From contig JAAETV010000235.1 of NCBI GenBank assembly GCA_024227975.1, positions 1 to 15,375 of the forward strand: 15,375 nucleotides of DNA, given 5' to 3'. The position numbers and the translations under genes were made by a program. Shown here piece by piece: positions 1 to 7,192 of the stretch. This DNA is from Actinomycetes bacterium. Its GTDB lineage: Bacteria > Actinomycetota > Acidimicrobiia > Acidimicrobiales > SZUA-35. The first letter of the stretch is position 1. Every line of letters starts with the position of its first letter. The notes beneath the pieces were generated by a model, which saw only the letters and a program-made list of their open reading frames with translations, made no database searches and was not told where the DNA came from.

Positions 1-381
1 ATCTTCGCCACCGATGACGTCACCCTGGCCGAACCCCACGACCGTGATCATCCTCTGATCGTATGTGGACGCTCGAATGTCTACTTCGCCTCCGAAGTCG
101 CCGAGGCTGTCGGTGGGCAAGTCACGGCCTGCGGATCATCGGGGGTGAAGGCCATGCTCGTGGTCAGTGGGGCCGTCGACGCCTACGTCCACGGCAGTGG
201 GCTCTACGAGTGGGATGTTTGCGCCCCGGCTGCGGTCTGCCAGGCCGCTGGTCTGGTGGTGACCGACATCCATGGTGACGAGATCGTGTACAACAAGGTC
301 CGCCCTGTGGTGGAGGGATTCGTCGTCAGTCGGCCCGAGTACGCCGACATCACCCGCAAGACCCTCGAACGCGTGATCTGA
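1..381 (+). CDS. cysQ: 3'(2'),5'-bisphosphate nucleotidase CysQ (inositol monophosphatase family), C-terminal part, cut by left edge
   Basis: The frame is open from base 1 to a TGA at 379-381, giving 126 residues of a C-terminal half; the family is usually about 250-280 residues. The visible part carries the hallmark GSSGVKAM stretch, then DAYVHGSGLYEWDVCAPAAV, the second metal-binding motif of the inositol monophosphatase fold (WD followed by an Ala-rich helix), and a VYNKVRP segment like the 'Y N' region of actinobacterial CysQ. Family members remove a phosphate from 3'-phosphoadenosine-5'-phosphate, a by-product of sulfate assimilation, and some also act on inositol phosphates; substrate cannot be told from this fragment. 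The first metal site lies outside the window. The gene converges on pcrA with only 3 bp between stop codons, so no separate terminator fits there. Family is clear; the CysQ subtype is likely rather than certain. Confidence 0.82.
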   Translation: MFATDDVTLAEPHDRDHPLIVCGRSNVYFASEVAEAVGGQVTACGSSGVKAMLVVSGAVDAYVHGSGLYEWDVCAPAAVCQAAGLVVTDIHGDEIVYNKVRPVVEGFVVSRPEYADITRKTLERVI

Positions 382-384
382 GGC

Positions 385-2622
385 TCAGCCCCCGACCTTT
401 TCCAAGGGGGCCCAGGCCAGGAGGAGGGTCTTCTCCCCAACCGTGGGAAAGCGGACGACGGCCTCGGTCTTGTCGCCGGAGCCACGCAGGTCGAGGATCA
501 CGCCCTCACCCCACTTGCGGTGCATGACGTCGTCGCCGACCTTGAGGTCGAGCCCATCAGCCCCCGACGGTTCGGGGCCCCGAGGCTTGAGCGCAGTATC
601 GACAACCCGGTCCCGTCCCCCGAAGCTGGAGGCGCTACCGCTCGATCCGAAGACCGAGGTGCGCAACTTGCGACCCTGGCCCCGGCTCCCGTTCGCTTCG
701 TCGATGAGCTCGGACGGGATCTCGTCGAGGAACCGGCTCGGAGGGTTGTACTGGGTCTGGCCGAAGATCATGCGGGCCCAGGCGTGAGTCAGGTACAGCC
801 GTTCCCGGGCCCGGGTGATGCCGACATAGGCGAGCCGGCGTTCCTCTTCCATCTCCTCGGGGTCGGTCATCGAGCGGAGATGAGGGAAGATCCCATCCTC
901 CAGACCGATCACGAACACGGTCGGGTACTCCAAGCCCTTGGCCGCGTGGATGGTCATCAACACGACAGCCGAATCGTCTTCATCGACCGCGTCCGTATCG
1001 GATACGAGGCTGATCTGCTCGAGGAAATCGTCGGTGCTGTCGAACTGGGCGGCAACCCCGATGAGCTCCTGCAGATTCTCCAACCGCCCTTCGGCCTCGA
1101 CCGAGTGGGCATCTTCCAGCTCAGCCACATATCCCGTGTCGCGCAGGATCGCTTCGAGTGCGGCCCCTGGGCCCTTCTCCATGGCCTCAGCGAAACTGTC
1201 GAGCAATGACAGAAACGAGGCGATGCCCTTGACTGCCTTGCCTTTCACTCCAGCATCGGAGGCTCGGCGCAGACCTTCGACGAAAGTGACTCCGATTGTC
1301 TTGGCGTAGGCATCGACGTTGCCGATGGTGGTGTCGCCAATACCCCGCTTGGGGACATTGATGATCCGCTTGATCGAGACCTCGTCGGCTGGGTTCGAAA
1401 CCGCCTTGAGGTAGGCAACGGCGTCCTTGACCTCCTTGCGGTCATAGAAGCGGGTACCCCCGATGACCTTGTAGGGGATCCCGACCCGCATCAGGTACTC
1501 CTCCAACACCCGGGATTGGGCGTTGGTCCGGTAGAACACGGCCATCTCACCCCAGCGGCAGTCACCGACGTCGTGAAGACGGGCCAGCTCCCCGGCCACA
1601 TATTGGGCTTCGTCGACCTCATCGTCGGCATGGAAGCGGAGGATGCGGTCACCGGACCCAGCCTCAGTCCACAGATTCTTGGGCTTGCGGCTGAAGTTGT
1701 TGGCAATGACGGCGTTTGCCGCGTCGAGGATGGTCTGGGTCGAGCGGTAGTTCTGCTCTAGCAACACGACGGTGGTGTCGGGGAAAGCATCCTCGAACTG
1801 GGTGATGTTGCGGATGTCGGCACCGCGGAAGCGATAGACCGACTGGTCGGAGTCACCGACAACGGTGATGTTGCGGTGCTCCGATGCCAGGCGGACGACC
1901 AGATCGTTCTGGACCCCGTTGGTGTCTTGATACTCATCGACCAGGAGGTACCGGAAACGACGCTGGTAACTCGCCAGGGTGTCTGGCGAGTGCTTGAGAA
2001 CCTTGACTGCGTTGAGGAGGAGGTCGTCGAAGTCCATGGCCGACGACTGCTGGAGCCGACGCTGGTATTCGGTGTAGACCTCGGCTGCCTTCTTCTCCAA
2101 CCCCATGCTGGCCCGCTCGCCATACTGTCCGGCGTCGACACCTTCGTTCTTGGCCGCCGAGATCAGGGAGTGGATGGAGCGAGGCTGGAACCGCTTCGGA
2201 TCAAGACCGAGGTCACGGATGACGTAGCCCGTGAGACGGACCGCGTCGGCCTGGTCATAGATGGTGAAGTTCGACGGAAAGTCGATGACAGCAGCCTCGC
2301 GGCGCAGGATGCGCACACAAGCCGAGTGGAAGGTCGACACCCACATCTTGGCCGCCACCGGGCCGACGATGGCGGCAATCCTCTGCTTCATCTCGTCGGC
2401 CGCCTTGTTGGTGAAGGTGATGGCCAAGAGCTCGAAGGGAGAGACGTTCATCTCATCGATCAGCCAGGCGATCCGACGGGTCAGAACTCGGGTCTTGCCC
2501 GAACCAGCACCGGCCACCACCAGTAGGGGACCACCGAGGTGGGTGACCGCATCGAGCTGGGCCGGGTTGAGACCGTCGAGAACGTCAGTCGGCTGGTCAA
2601 CCACGGGCTTCACCACAATCAT
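385..2622 (-). CDS. pcrA: ATP-dependent DNA helicase PcrA/UvrD (superfamily 1A)
   Basis: A 745-residue 3'-5' DNA helicase of replication and repair. Seen in order: Q-motif LNPAQ (18-22), Walker A AGAGSGKT (37-44), motif Ia FTNKAADEM (70-78), Walker B LLVDEYQDTN (226-235), motif III GDSDQSVYRFRGAD, the motif IV region with QNYRST, and near the C terminus TIHAAKGLEYPTVFVIGLE and VGITRARERLYL (motifs V and VI). The last ~53 residues (VGDDVMHRKWGEGVI onwards) form the tudor-like domain typical of PcrA/UvrD that contacts RNA polymerase, after a Ser/Gly-rich linker. The reading frame stays open to 2775, but that extension has no helicase similarity and runs into the divergent DUF368 gene, so the ATG at 2622 giving MIVVKP is chosen. 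No good Shine-Dalgarno is seen before it. Length and motifs are complete. Confidence 0.95.
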   Translation of the reverse strand: MIVVKPVVDQPTDVLDGLNPAQLDAVTHLGGPLLVVAGAGSGKTRVLTRRIAWLIDEMNVSPFELLAITFTNKAADEMKQRIAAIVGPVAAKMWVSTFHSACVRILRREAAVIDFPSNFTIYDQADAVRLTGYVIRDLGLDPKRFQPRSIHSLISAAKNEGVDAGQYGERASMGLEKKAAEVYTEYQRRLQQSSAMDFDDLLLNAVKVLKHSPDTLASYQRRFRYLLVDEYQDTNGVQNDLVVRLASEHRNITVVGDSDQSVYRFRGADIRNITQFEDAFPDTTVVLLEQNYRSTQTILDAANAVIANNFSRKPKNLWTEAGSGDRILRFHADDEVDEAQYVAGELARLHDVGDCRWGEMAVFYRTNAQSRVLEEYLMRVGIPYKVIGGTRFYDRKEVKDAVAYLKAVSNPADEVSIKRIINVPKRGIGDTTIGNVDAYAKTIGVTFVEGLRRASDAGVKGKAVKGIASFLSLLDSFAEAMEKGPGAALEAILRDTGYVAELEDAHSVEAEGRLENLQELIGVAAQFDSTDDFLEQISLVSDTDAVDEDDSAVVLMTIHAAKGLEYPTVFVIGLEDGIFPHLRSMTDPEEMEEERRLAYVGITRARERLYLTHAWARMIFGQTQYNPPSRFLDEIPSELIDEANGSRGQGRKLRTSVFGSSGSASSFGGRDRVVDTALKPRGPEPSGADGLDLKVGDDVMHRKWGEGVILDLRGSGDKTEAVVRFPTVGEKTLLLAWAPLEKVGG

Positions 2623-2641
2623 TGTTCGGCATCTGGTTTCA

Positions 2642-2647
2642 ACCCTA
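2642..2647 (-). promoter_or_regulatory. candidate -10 element of pcrA
   Basis: Reading leftward, the hexamer TAGGGT fits the TANNNT pattern of actinobacterial -10 boxes and lies 19 nt before the pcrA ATG, which would give a leader of about a dozen bases. No convincing -35 box is found upstream. It sits in the 71-bp divergent gap shared with the DUF368 gene. Weak, pattern-based call. Confidence 0.3.
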
Positions 2648-2681
2648 GTTTCGCCCGCCCCTGAACACGCCCACTGCCCCC

Positions 2682-2687
2682 TACGAT
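2682..2687 (+). promoter_or_regulatory. candidate -10 element of the DUF368 gene, leaderless spacing
   Basis: TACGAT fits TANNNT and ends 6 nt before the ATG at 2694. With normal -10 to start-site spacing, transcription would begin at or next to the A of the start codon, giving a leaderless mRNA, which agrees with the lack of a Shine-Dalgarno. A CTGAAC at 2661-2666 could be a poor -35 box but with a short 15-bp spacer. Confidence 0.4.
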
Positions 2688-2693
2688 GACCAG

Positions 2694-3686
2694 ATGGCGA
2701 CCCCATCTCCGGCGACTCCTTCCCCTTCCGCTCCCCCGAGGGAGATTCCCTCTCCGAGCAAAGCCACCCTGACACTGATGCGTGGCTTCTGTATGGGGGC
2801 GGCCGACATCGTTCCTGGAGTGTCCGGGGGCACGGTGGCCCTGGTCTTCGGGATCTACGGACGGCTGGTCACCAGTATCGGCCTCGGGGCCAAGGCCCTA
2901 GGGTCATTGGCTCGAGGTCGGGTGGGGCGATTCAAGACCCTTCTCAGCGAGGTCGACTGGTGGTTCCTGATCCCGCTGGGAGCCGGCATCTTGGCCGCCG
3001 TCGCCCTGTTGTCATCACTCATCGAGGGTCAGCTGGAGGAACGGCCGGAGGAGATGGCCGGCCTCTTCTTCGGGCTGGTGATCGGCTCTATCGTGGTGGC
3101 CTGGAAGATGGTCCGCCACTGGACGACCCCGAACCTAGCCATGCTGGCCGTCGTTGGCGTCGTCGCCTTCATCTTCCTCGGGCTCCAGTCGGGGCCCGCC
3201 GCCGACCCTCCCCTACTGGCCTACTTCGGCGCAGGTGCCATTGCCATCTGCGCCATGATCTTGCCCGGGATCAGTGGCTCGTTTCTGTTGTTGATGATGG
3301 GGATGTACGCCACCGTCCTCGGCGCCATCCATGACTTCGACATTGTGGCCCTCGGGGTGTTCGGGCTCGGTGCCATCTTGGGCTTGGCTCTGTTCTCGAC
3401 CGCATTGAACTGGCTCCTCGAACACCATCACGATGCCCTCCTGTCAGCCCTGCTGGGGTTGATGTTCGGCTCGCTGCGAGTCCTGTGGCCCTGGCCGAAC
3501 GGGGTCGGCCTCCTCGGCGACGACGAGAACGTGCCCGTCAGTGGTACCGGCCTGGAATGGCCAGACGGCGGCGATCTGGTCGTCCCCGTCCTGCTCGGTG
3601 TGATCGCCTTCGCCGTGGTAGTCGGGTTGGCCCGGCTAGCCGACCACACGACCCCTGTCTCCGCCGCTGACCCAGCCTCGGCCTGA
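2694..3686 (+). CDS. DUF368 family membrane protein (PopT-type undecaprenyl-phosphate translocase)
   Basis: A 330-residue multi-pass membrane protein. DUF368 proteins (PopT) were reported in 2023, alongside DedA/UptA proteins, to return the lipid carrier undecaprenyl phosphate across the inner membrane for reuse in wall synthesis; the role here is inferred from the family. The signature occurs twice: DIVPGVSGGTVALVFGIYG at about residues 38-56 and MILPGISGSFLLLMMGMYA at about 188-206, exactly 150 residues apart, consistent with two related halves. About eight to ten hydrophobic segments are visible, with a Pro/Ser-rich cytoplasmic-looking N terminus (1-25) and a polar loop near 266-296. The start at ATG 2694 is supported by a -10 box at leaderless distance; Met29 or Met34 would also leave the first motif intact. 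It is divergent from pcrA and probably monocistronic, because a 205-bp gap follows. Confidence 0.88.
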   Translation: MATPSPATPSPSAPPREIPSPSKATLTLMRGFCMGAADIVPGVSGGTVALVFGIYGRLVTSIGLGAKALGSLARGRVGRFKTLLSEVDWWFLIPLGAGILAAVALLSSLIEGQLEERPEEMAGLFFGLVIGSIVVAWKMVRHWTTPNLAMLAVVGVVAFIFLGLQSGPAADPPLLAYFGAGAIAICAMILPGISGSFLLLMMGMYATVLGAIHDFDIVALGVFGLGAILGLALFSTALNWLLEHHHDALLSALLGLMFGSLRVLWPWPNGVGLLGDDENVPVSGTGLEWPDGGDLVVPVLLGVIAFAVVVGLARLADHTTPVSAADPASA

Positions 3687-3704
3687 GAGCCTGCGAGAGG
3701 ATCA

Positions 3705-3783
3705 CGGCGTTCCTGACTCTCCGCACGGCCCAGGGTTTATGCCGGTAAATCAAAGGTCGCATTAAACAGGGCCAGGAACGCCG
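3705..3783. repeat. long nested inverted repeat (possible structured RNA or terminator)
   Basis: CGGCGTTCCTG at 3705-3715 is repeated as its exact reverse complement CAGGAACGCCG at 3773-3783, an 11-bp perfect stem. Inside it GCCC (3728-3731) pairs with GGGC (3769-3772), GTTTA (3735-3739) with TAAAC (3763-3767), and TGC (3740-3742) with GCA (3759-3761), leaving a 16-nt apical loop at 3743-3758 and a one-sided 12-nt bulge at 3716-3727. The nesting makes a folded RNA or cruciform more likely than chance. There is no T-run on either side, so it is not a classical intrinsic terminator. It starts 19 bp after the DUF368 stop codon, so it could protect or end that mRNA. I recognise no known riboswitch or element class. 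Confidence 0.5.
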
Positions 3784-3876
3784 ATTACCTTGCGCATAGC
3801 AAAGCGGACGGGGATAACCGATTCGTAACCAGTTTGGCCACGATGGCCCCGGCGAGGGTCGCAGGGCGGCTGCAAC

Positions 3877-3882
3877 TAGAGT
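3877..3882 (+). promoter_or_regulatory. candidate -10 element of the ABC exporter operon
   Basis: TAGAGT fits TANNNT. It lies 3 nt before ATG 3886 and 9 nt before ATG 3892, so if it is used, transcription would start after 3886 and the second ATG would be read with almost no leader. No -35 box is obvious. Confidence 0.3.
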
Positions 3883-3891
3883 CCGATGGAG

Positions 3892-4815
3892 ATGGGCCGG
3901 GCTATCGAGACCGAACAGCTGACCAAGTACTACGGTCAGCACCGAGGCATTCTCGATGTCGATCTGAGGGTCGAGGAGGGCGAGGTCTTTGGCTTCCTGG
4001 GCCCGAACGGGTCGGGCAAATCGACGACGATCCGTCTCCTCCTCGACCTGTTGAGGCCGACAGATGGGACGGTGAGGGTGCTGGGCCTGGACCCGCGGAC
4101 ATCCTCGGTCGAGCTGCGCCACCGGATCGGATATCTACCCGGTGACCTGGCCTTATACGACAACATGACAGGCCGACAACTCACCCAATTCTTTGCCTCT
4201 CTGCGTTCGGTTGACGTCACCGACTCCGTCGCGCGGCTGGCCCGACGCTTTGATTTCGACCTCGACCGCCCCATTGGCGACCTCTCGACCGGTAACCGTC
4301 AGAAGGCGGGTCTGATCCAGGCCTTCATGCACGATCCCGACCTGCTGATCCTCGACGAGCCGACGTCGGGTCTCGATCCCCTGATGCAACAAGAGTTCTA
4401 CGCCCTGATCGACGAGACGAGGACCCGGGGCCGCACCGTTTTCTTGTCATCACATGTTCTGCCTGAGGTAGAGCACATCGCTGACCGGGTTGCCATCATC
4501 CGTGAAGGCCAGATCGTGGTCGTCGAGGAGCTGGCGGTACTCAAGCAACAGGCCATCCGCCGTCTCGACATCGCCTTCGCTGAGCCCATCATCCTGGCCG
4601 ATTTTGCCGACCTGAAATCAGTGGTGTCCGCCGATGTGAGTGCCAATCGGCTGCGTCTGAGCCTACGAATCACCGGCGCCATCGACGAGGTAGTCAAGGC
4701 GGCCGCCCACTACGAGGTGTTGAATCTGTCGAGCCAAGATGGTGATCTCGAAGAGGTGTTCCTCGACTACTACGGACGCCAACCCGATGCCTCCGAGGGT
4801 CGAAGCAGATCATGA
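3892..4815 (+). CDS. ABC transporter ATP-binding protein (ABC-2 exporter type)
   Basis: A 307-residue nucleotide-binding subunit that would power the permease encoded directly downstream. Residues counted from ATG 3892: Walker A GPNGSGKST (37-45), a Q-loop region reading IGYLPGD (79-85) with no Gln, signature LSTGNRQK (131-138) in place of LSGGQ, Walker B LLILDEPTSGLD (151-162) and the switch His in SSH (188). LSTGN or LSKGN signatures with YLPGD are common in ABC-2 drug or lipid exporters of Gram-positive bacteria, so these are subfamily traits rather than damage. A C-terminal extension of about 90 residues follows, ending EVFLDYYGR as usual. Start: ATG 3886 adds only two residues; 3892 is preferred because a candidate -10 box ends at 3882. 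The stop overlaps the next start by ATGA (4812-4815), so the two are translationally coupled. The substrate is unknown. Confidence 0.92.
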   Translation: MGRAIETEQLTKYYGQHRGILDVDLRVEEGEVFGFLGPNGSGKSTTIRLLLDLLRPTDGTVRVLGLDPRTSSVELRHRIGYLPGDLALYDNMTGRQLTQFFASLRSVDVTDSVARLARRFDFDLDRPIGDLSTGNRQKAGLIQAFMHDPDLLILDEPTSGLDPLMQQEFYALIDETRTRGRTVFLSSHVLPEVEHIADRVAIIREGQIVVVEELAVLKQQAIRRLDIAFAEPIILADFADLKSVVSADVSANRLRLSLRITGAIDEVVKAAAHYEVLNLSSQDGDLEEVFLDYYGRQPDASEGRSRS

Positions 4816-5618
4816 TCACCAGCATCTTCACCAAGTCGTTGTGGGATCGACGCCGTTCAACTGGTTGGTGGGCCTTGGGCATGGTGGCACTGGCCGGGGT
4901 CACGGTTGCCGTCTTCCCCTCGATCCGCAACGACACCGAGTCATTCCAGAATCTCTTCGACTCCATGCCCGAGGGTCTCATGACCATGTTCGGGGCCGAT
5001 GACTCGGCCACCTTGTTTACGGCCACCGGCCTCATCAACAGCCGAATCTATGCGGGAATCGGTCCTGCCATCTTGGCCGTATTCGGTATCGGATTGGGCA
5101 CGGCCGCCGTAGCGGGCGAAGAAGAACGGGGCACCCTCGATCTCCTCCTCGCCCAACCGGTGGCCCGGACCCGCCTGATCCTCGAGAAGTTCGCTGCCAT
5201 CGTCGTGGCCACAGTCGTCATCTGCGCCAGTATCGGGCTGACCCTGGCCGTACTGAACCCGCTGGTCGATCTGGAGCTCGAGGCCGTCAATCTGGTGGCG
5301 GCCAATCTTGGCCTCGGCTTGTTGACCCTGGTCTTTTCCAGCCTGGCTCTGGCCATCGGTGCCGTCACTGGCAACCGTGGCCTCACGATCGGGGTCTCGG
5401 CCACCACGACCGTATTCGCCTTCTTCGTGAACGGACTGGCTCCGCTCGTCGACTCCCTGAGCTGGACCCAGAAGCTGAGCCCATTCTTCTGGTTGCAGGG
5501 TCCGAACCGGCTGGCCAACGGATTCAGTCCTGGCTACTCACTACTGATGGTGGGCGTCATCGTCATCCTGCTCGCCACCTCCATCTGGGGCTTCAACCGG
5601 CGTGATGTTGGGGTCTGA
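4812..5618 (+). CDS. ABC-2 type transporter permease
   Basis: A 268-residue membrane subunit paired with the preceding ATPase through a 4-bp ATGA overlap. Six hydrophobic segments are visible: about residues 20-40, 78-100, 118-145, 155-183, 195-215 and 238-260. Between the second and third lies EEERGTLDLLLAQPVARTR, the cytoplasmic coupling-helix motif (ERGTL-LLL-P-R) typical of ABC-2 permeases of this class. The external loop between the first two segments is about 38 residues long and polar (ESFQNLFDSMPEG, DDSATLF). The C terminus, WGFNRRDVGV, matches the common 'F-RRD' ending of the family. One permease gene implies a homodimer with two ATPases. The substrate (lipid, peptide or drug) cannot be told. 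It ends 20 bp from the convergent guaA stop. Confidence 0.9.
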   Translation: MITSIFTKSLWDRRRSTGWWALGMVALAGVTVAVFPSIRNDTESFQNLFDSMPEGLMTMFGADDSATLFTATGLINSRIYAGIGPAILAVFGIGLGTAAVAGEEERGTLDLLLAQPVARTRLILEKFAAIVVATVVICASIGLTLAVLNPLVDLELEAVNLVAANLGLGLLTLVFSSLALAIGAVTGNRGLTIGVSATTTVFAFFVNGLAPLVDSLSWTQKLSPFFWLQGPNRLANGFSPGYSLLMVGVIVILLATSIWGFNRRDVGV

Positions 5619-5622
5619 GTGG

Positions 5623-5639
5623 GCCGGAGCGAATCCGGC
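5623..5639. terminator. hairpin between convergent permease and guaA genes
   Basis: GCCGGA (5623-5628) and TCCGGC (5634-5639) form a perfect 6-bp stem with the 5-nt loop GCGAA, just after the permease stop and touching the last base of the guaA stop codon (CTA at 5639-5641). Placement suits a bidirectional terminator, but there is no T-run, so termination would be hairpin-only or Rho-dependent. Confidence 0.45.
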
Positions 5640-7192
5640 TACTCCCACTCGATGGTGCCGGGGGGCTTCGAGGTGATGTCGTAGGCCACCCGATTGATGC
5701 CGTCCACCTCGTTGATGATCCGGTTCGACACCTTCTCGAGCAGGTCGTAGGGGAGACGAGCCCAGTCTGCGGTCATGGCATCGTCGCTGGTGACGGCCCT
5801 GATGATGACTGGGTGGGCGTAGGTTCGTTCATCACCCATGACCCCAACCGACTTGATGTCGGCCAGCACGGCGAATGCCTGCCAGATCTCCCGGGTCAGG
5901 CCAGCCTCGTCGATCTCGGCTCGGACGATGGCGTCGGCTTCTTGCAATACCGACACCTTCTCCTCGGTCACCTCACCGATGATGCGGACCCCGAGTCCGG
6001 GGCCGGGAAATGGTTGGCGCCACACGATCTCGTCGGGGAGCCCGACCTCGGTTCCAACCTGGCGGACCTCGTCCTTGAACAGGTTGCGTAGGGGTTCGAC
6101 CAGCTTGAATTCGAGGTCGTCGGGAAGGCCGCCGACATTGTGGTGGCTCTTGATCTTGGCTGCGGTCTCGGTACCGGACTCGATCACGTCGGGGTACAGG
6201 GTCCCCTGAACGAGGAACTCAGCGTCGGACAGCCCACCGGAAGCCTCCTCGAAGAGGCGGATGAACAGCTCACCAATCGTCTTGCGTTTGGCTTCGGGGT
6301 CGGTGACGCCAGCCAGCCGCTGGAAGAAACGGTCGGCGGCTCGGACATGGATCAGCTCCATCCCCTGATGGCGCTGGAATGTGTCGACCACCTGTTCTGA
6401 TTCGCCCAACCGCATGAGCCCGGTGTCGACATAGACACAGGTCAACTTGGGGCCGATGGCCTGATGGACAAGGGCGGCGGCAACCGCCGAGTCGACCCCG
6501 CCCGACAAGCCGCAGATGGCCCGGCTAGGACCGACCTGGGAGCGGATGGCATCGATCGACGAATCGATGATCGAGTCCATCGTCCACGATGGTTTGCAGC
6601 CAGCGATGTCGAACAGGAAGCGAGCGACCAGGTCGAGCCCGCCTTCGGTGTGGCCTACCTCAGGGTGGTACTGGACGCCGTAGAGCTTGCGGGACCCGCT
6701 CTCCAGCACGGCCACCGGAGCGTTGGCGGTACAAGCCGACGAGGTGAAACCCGGAGGTACGTCGGTGATGGCATCGAAGTGGCTCATCCACACCGTCGAC
6801 CGTTCATGGCTGGCCAGGAGGGGCGACGTCACCTCAGGATCGGGTTCGAGCGTGGTCCGCCCATATTCCCCTCGTTCATTGGGGCCAACCTTGCCACCGA
6901 GCTGGTGAGCGATCAGCTGGGAGCCGTAGCAGATGCCAAGGAGGGGGATACCGAGGTCGTAGATGGCCGGATCGAGCCGTGGAGCCCCGTCGACGTGAAC
7001 GCTCTTGGGCCCACCGGACAAGATGATGGCGGCCGGGCGGCGCAGCTCAACGTCGGCCGCTGAGAGATCATGGGCCACAATCTCGGAATAGACGTGTAGC
7101 TCCCGGATCCGACGGGCAATGAGCTGGGCGTATTGGGCACCGAAGTCGACGACGAGGACGACCTGGGTTGGGGCGGCGGCACCCGCGCTCAC
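5639..7192 (-). CDS. guaA: GMP synthase (glutamine-hydrolysing)
   Basis: A 517-residue enzyme converting XMP, ATP and glutamine to GMP, the last step of guanylate synthesis. The N-terminal class I amidotransferase domain (about 10-195) has the nucleophile in GICYGSQ (Cys88) and the HPE pair YHPEV (His176, Glu178). The ATP-pyrophosphatase domain follows with the PP-loop SGGVDS (230-235), and the dimerisation domain ends with the invariant [10 protein letters not shown]. All catalytic residues are present and length is normal. The start is GTG at 7192, overlapping the guaB3 stop as GTGA (7189-7192), so the two are one coupled operon. A Shine-Dalgarno would lie inside the guaB3 end; none is striking. 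Identification is certain. Confidence 0.97.
   Translation of the reverse strand: MSAGAAAPTQVVLVVDFGAQYAQLIARRIRELHVYSEIVAHDLSAADVELRRPAAIILSGGPKSVHVDGAPRLDPAIYDLGIPLLGICYGSQLIAHQLGGKVGPNERGEYGRTTLEPDPEVTSPLLASHERSTVWMSHFDAITDVPPGFTSSACTANAPVAVLESGSRKLYGVQYHPEVGHTEGGLDLVARFLFDIAGCKPSWTMDSIIDSSIDAIRSQVGPSRAICGLSGGVDSAVAAALVHQAIGPKLTCVYVDTGLMRLGESEQVVDTFQRHQGMELIHVRAADRFFQRLAGVTDPEAKRKTIGELFIRLFEEASGGLSDAEFLVQGTLYPDVIESGTETAAKIKSHHNVGGLPDDLEFKLVEPLRNLFKDEVRQVGTEVGLPDEIVWRQPFPGPGLGVRIIGEVTEEKVSVLQEADAIVRAEIDEAGLTREIWQAFAVLADIKSVGVMGDERTYAHPVIIRAVTSDDAMTADWARLPYDLLEKVSNRIINEVDGINRVAYDITSKPPGTIEWE

Larger units (their letters stand above)
3687..3891. other. intergenic region with a nested inverted repeat and candidate promoter
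   Basis: No gene is visible in this 205-bp gap. It holds the long hairpin described separately (3705-3783), an AT-rich core around 3736-3767 that stands out from the GC-rich surroundings, a direct pair of TAACC (in GATAACCGATTCGTAACC, about 3813-3830), a small GGCC-ACGAT-GGCC palindrome near 3837-3849, and a candidate -10 box before the ABC operon. Confidence 0.6.

Noticed and set aside
520..1209. open frames on the + strand opposite pcrA (also 1876-2526)
   Set aside because: They lie fully inside the PcrA coding region and show no recognisable protein.
2623..2775. N-terminal extension of pcrA
   Set aside because: It would overlap the divergent DUF368 gene, has no helicase similarity, and the ATG at 2622 already precedes the Q-motif by the normal distance.
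3705..3783. integron attC site or phage attachment site
   Set aside because: The ends lack the attC core pairs (RYYYAAC and GTTRRRY), and there is no integrase, cassette or tRNA end nearby.
3538..4122. 194-residue open frame on the - strand across the 3687-3891 gap
   Set aside because: It overlaps two real genes on the other strand and is Arg/Pro-rich noise typical of antisense frames.
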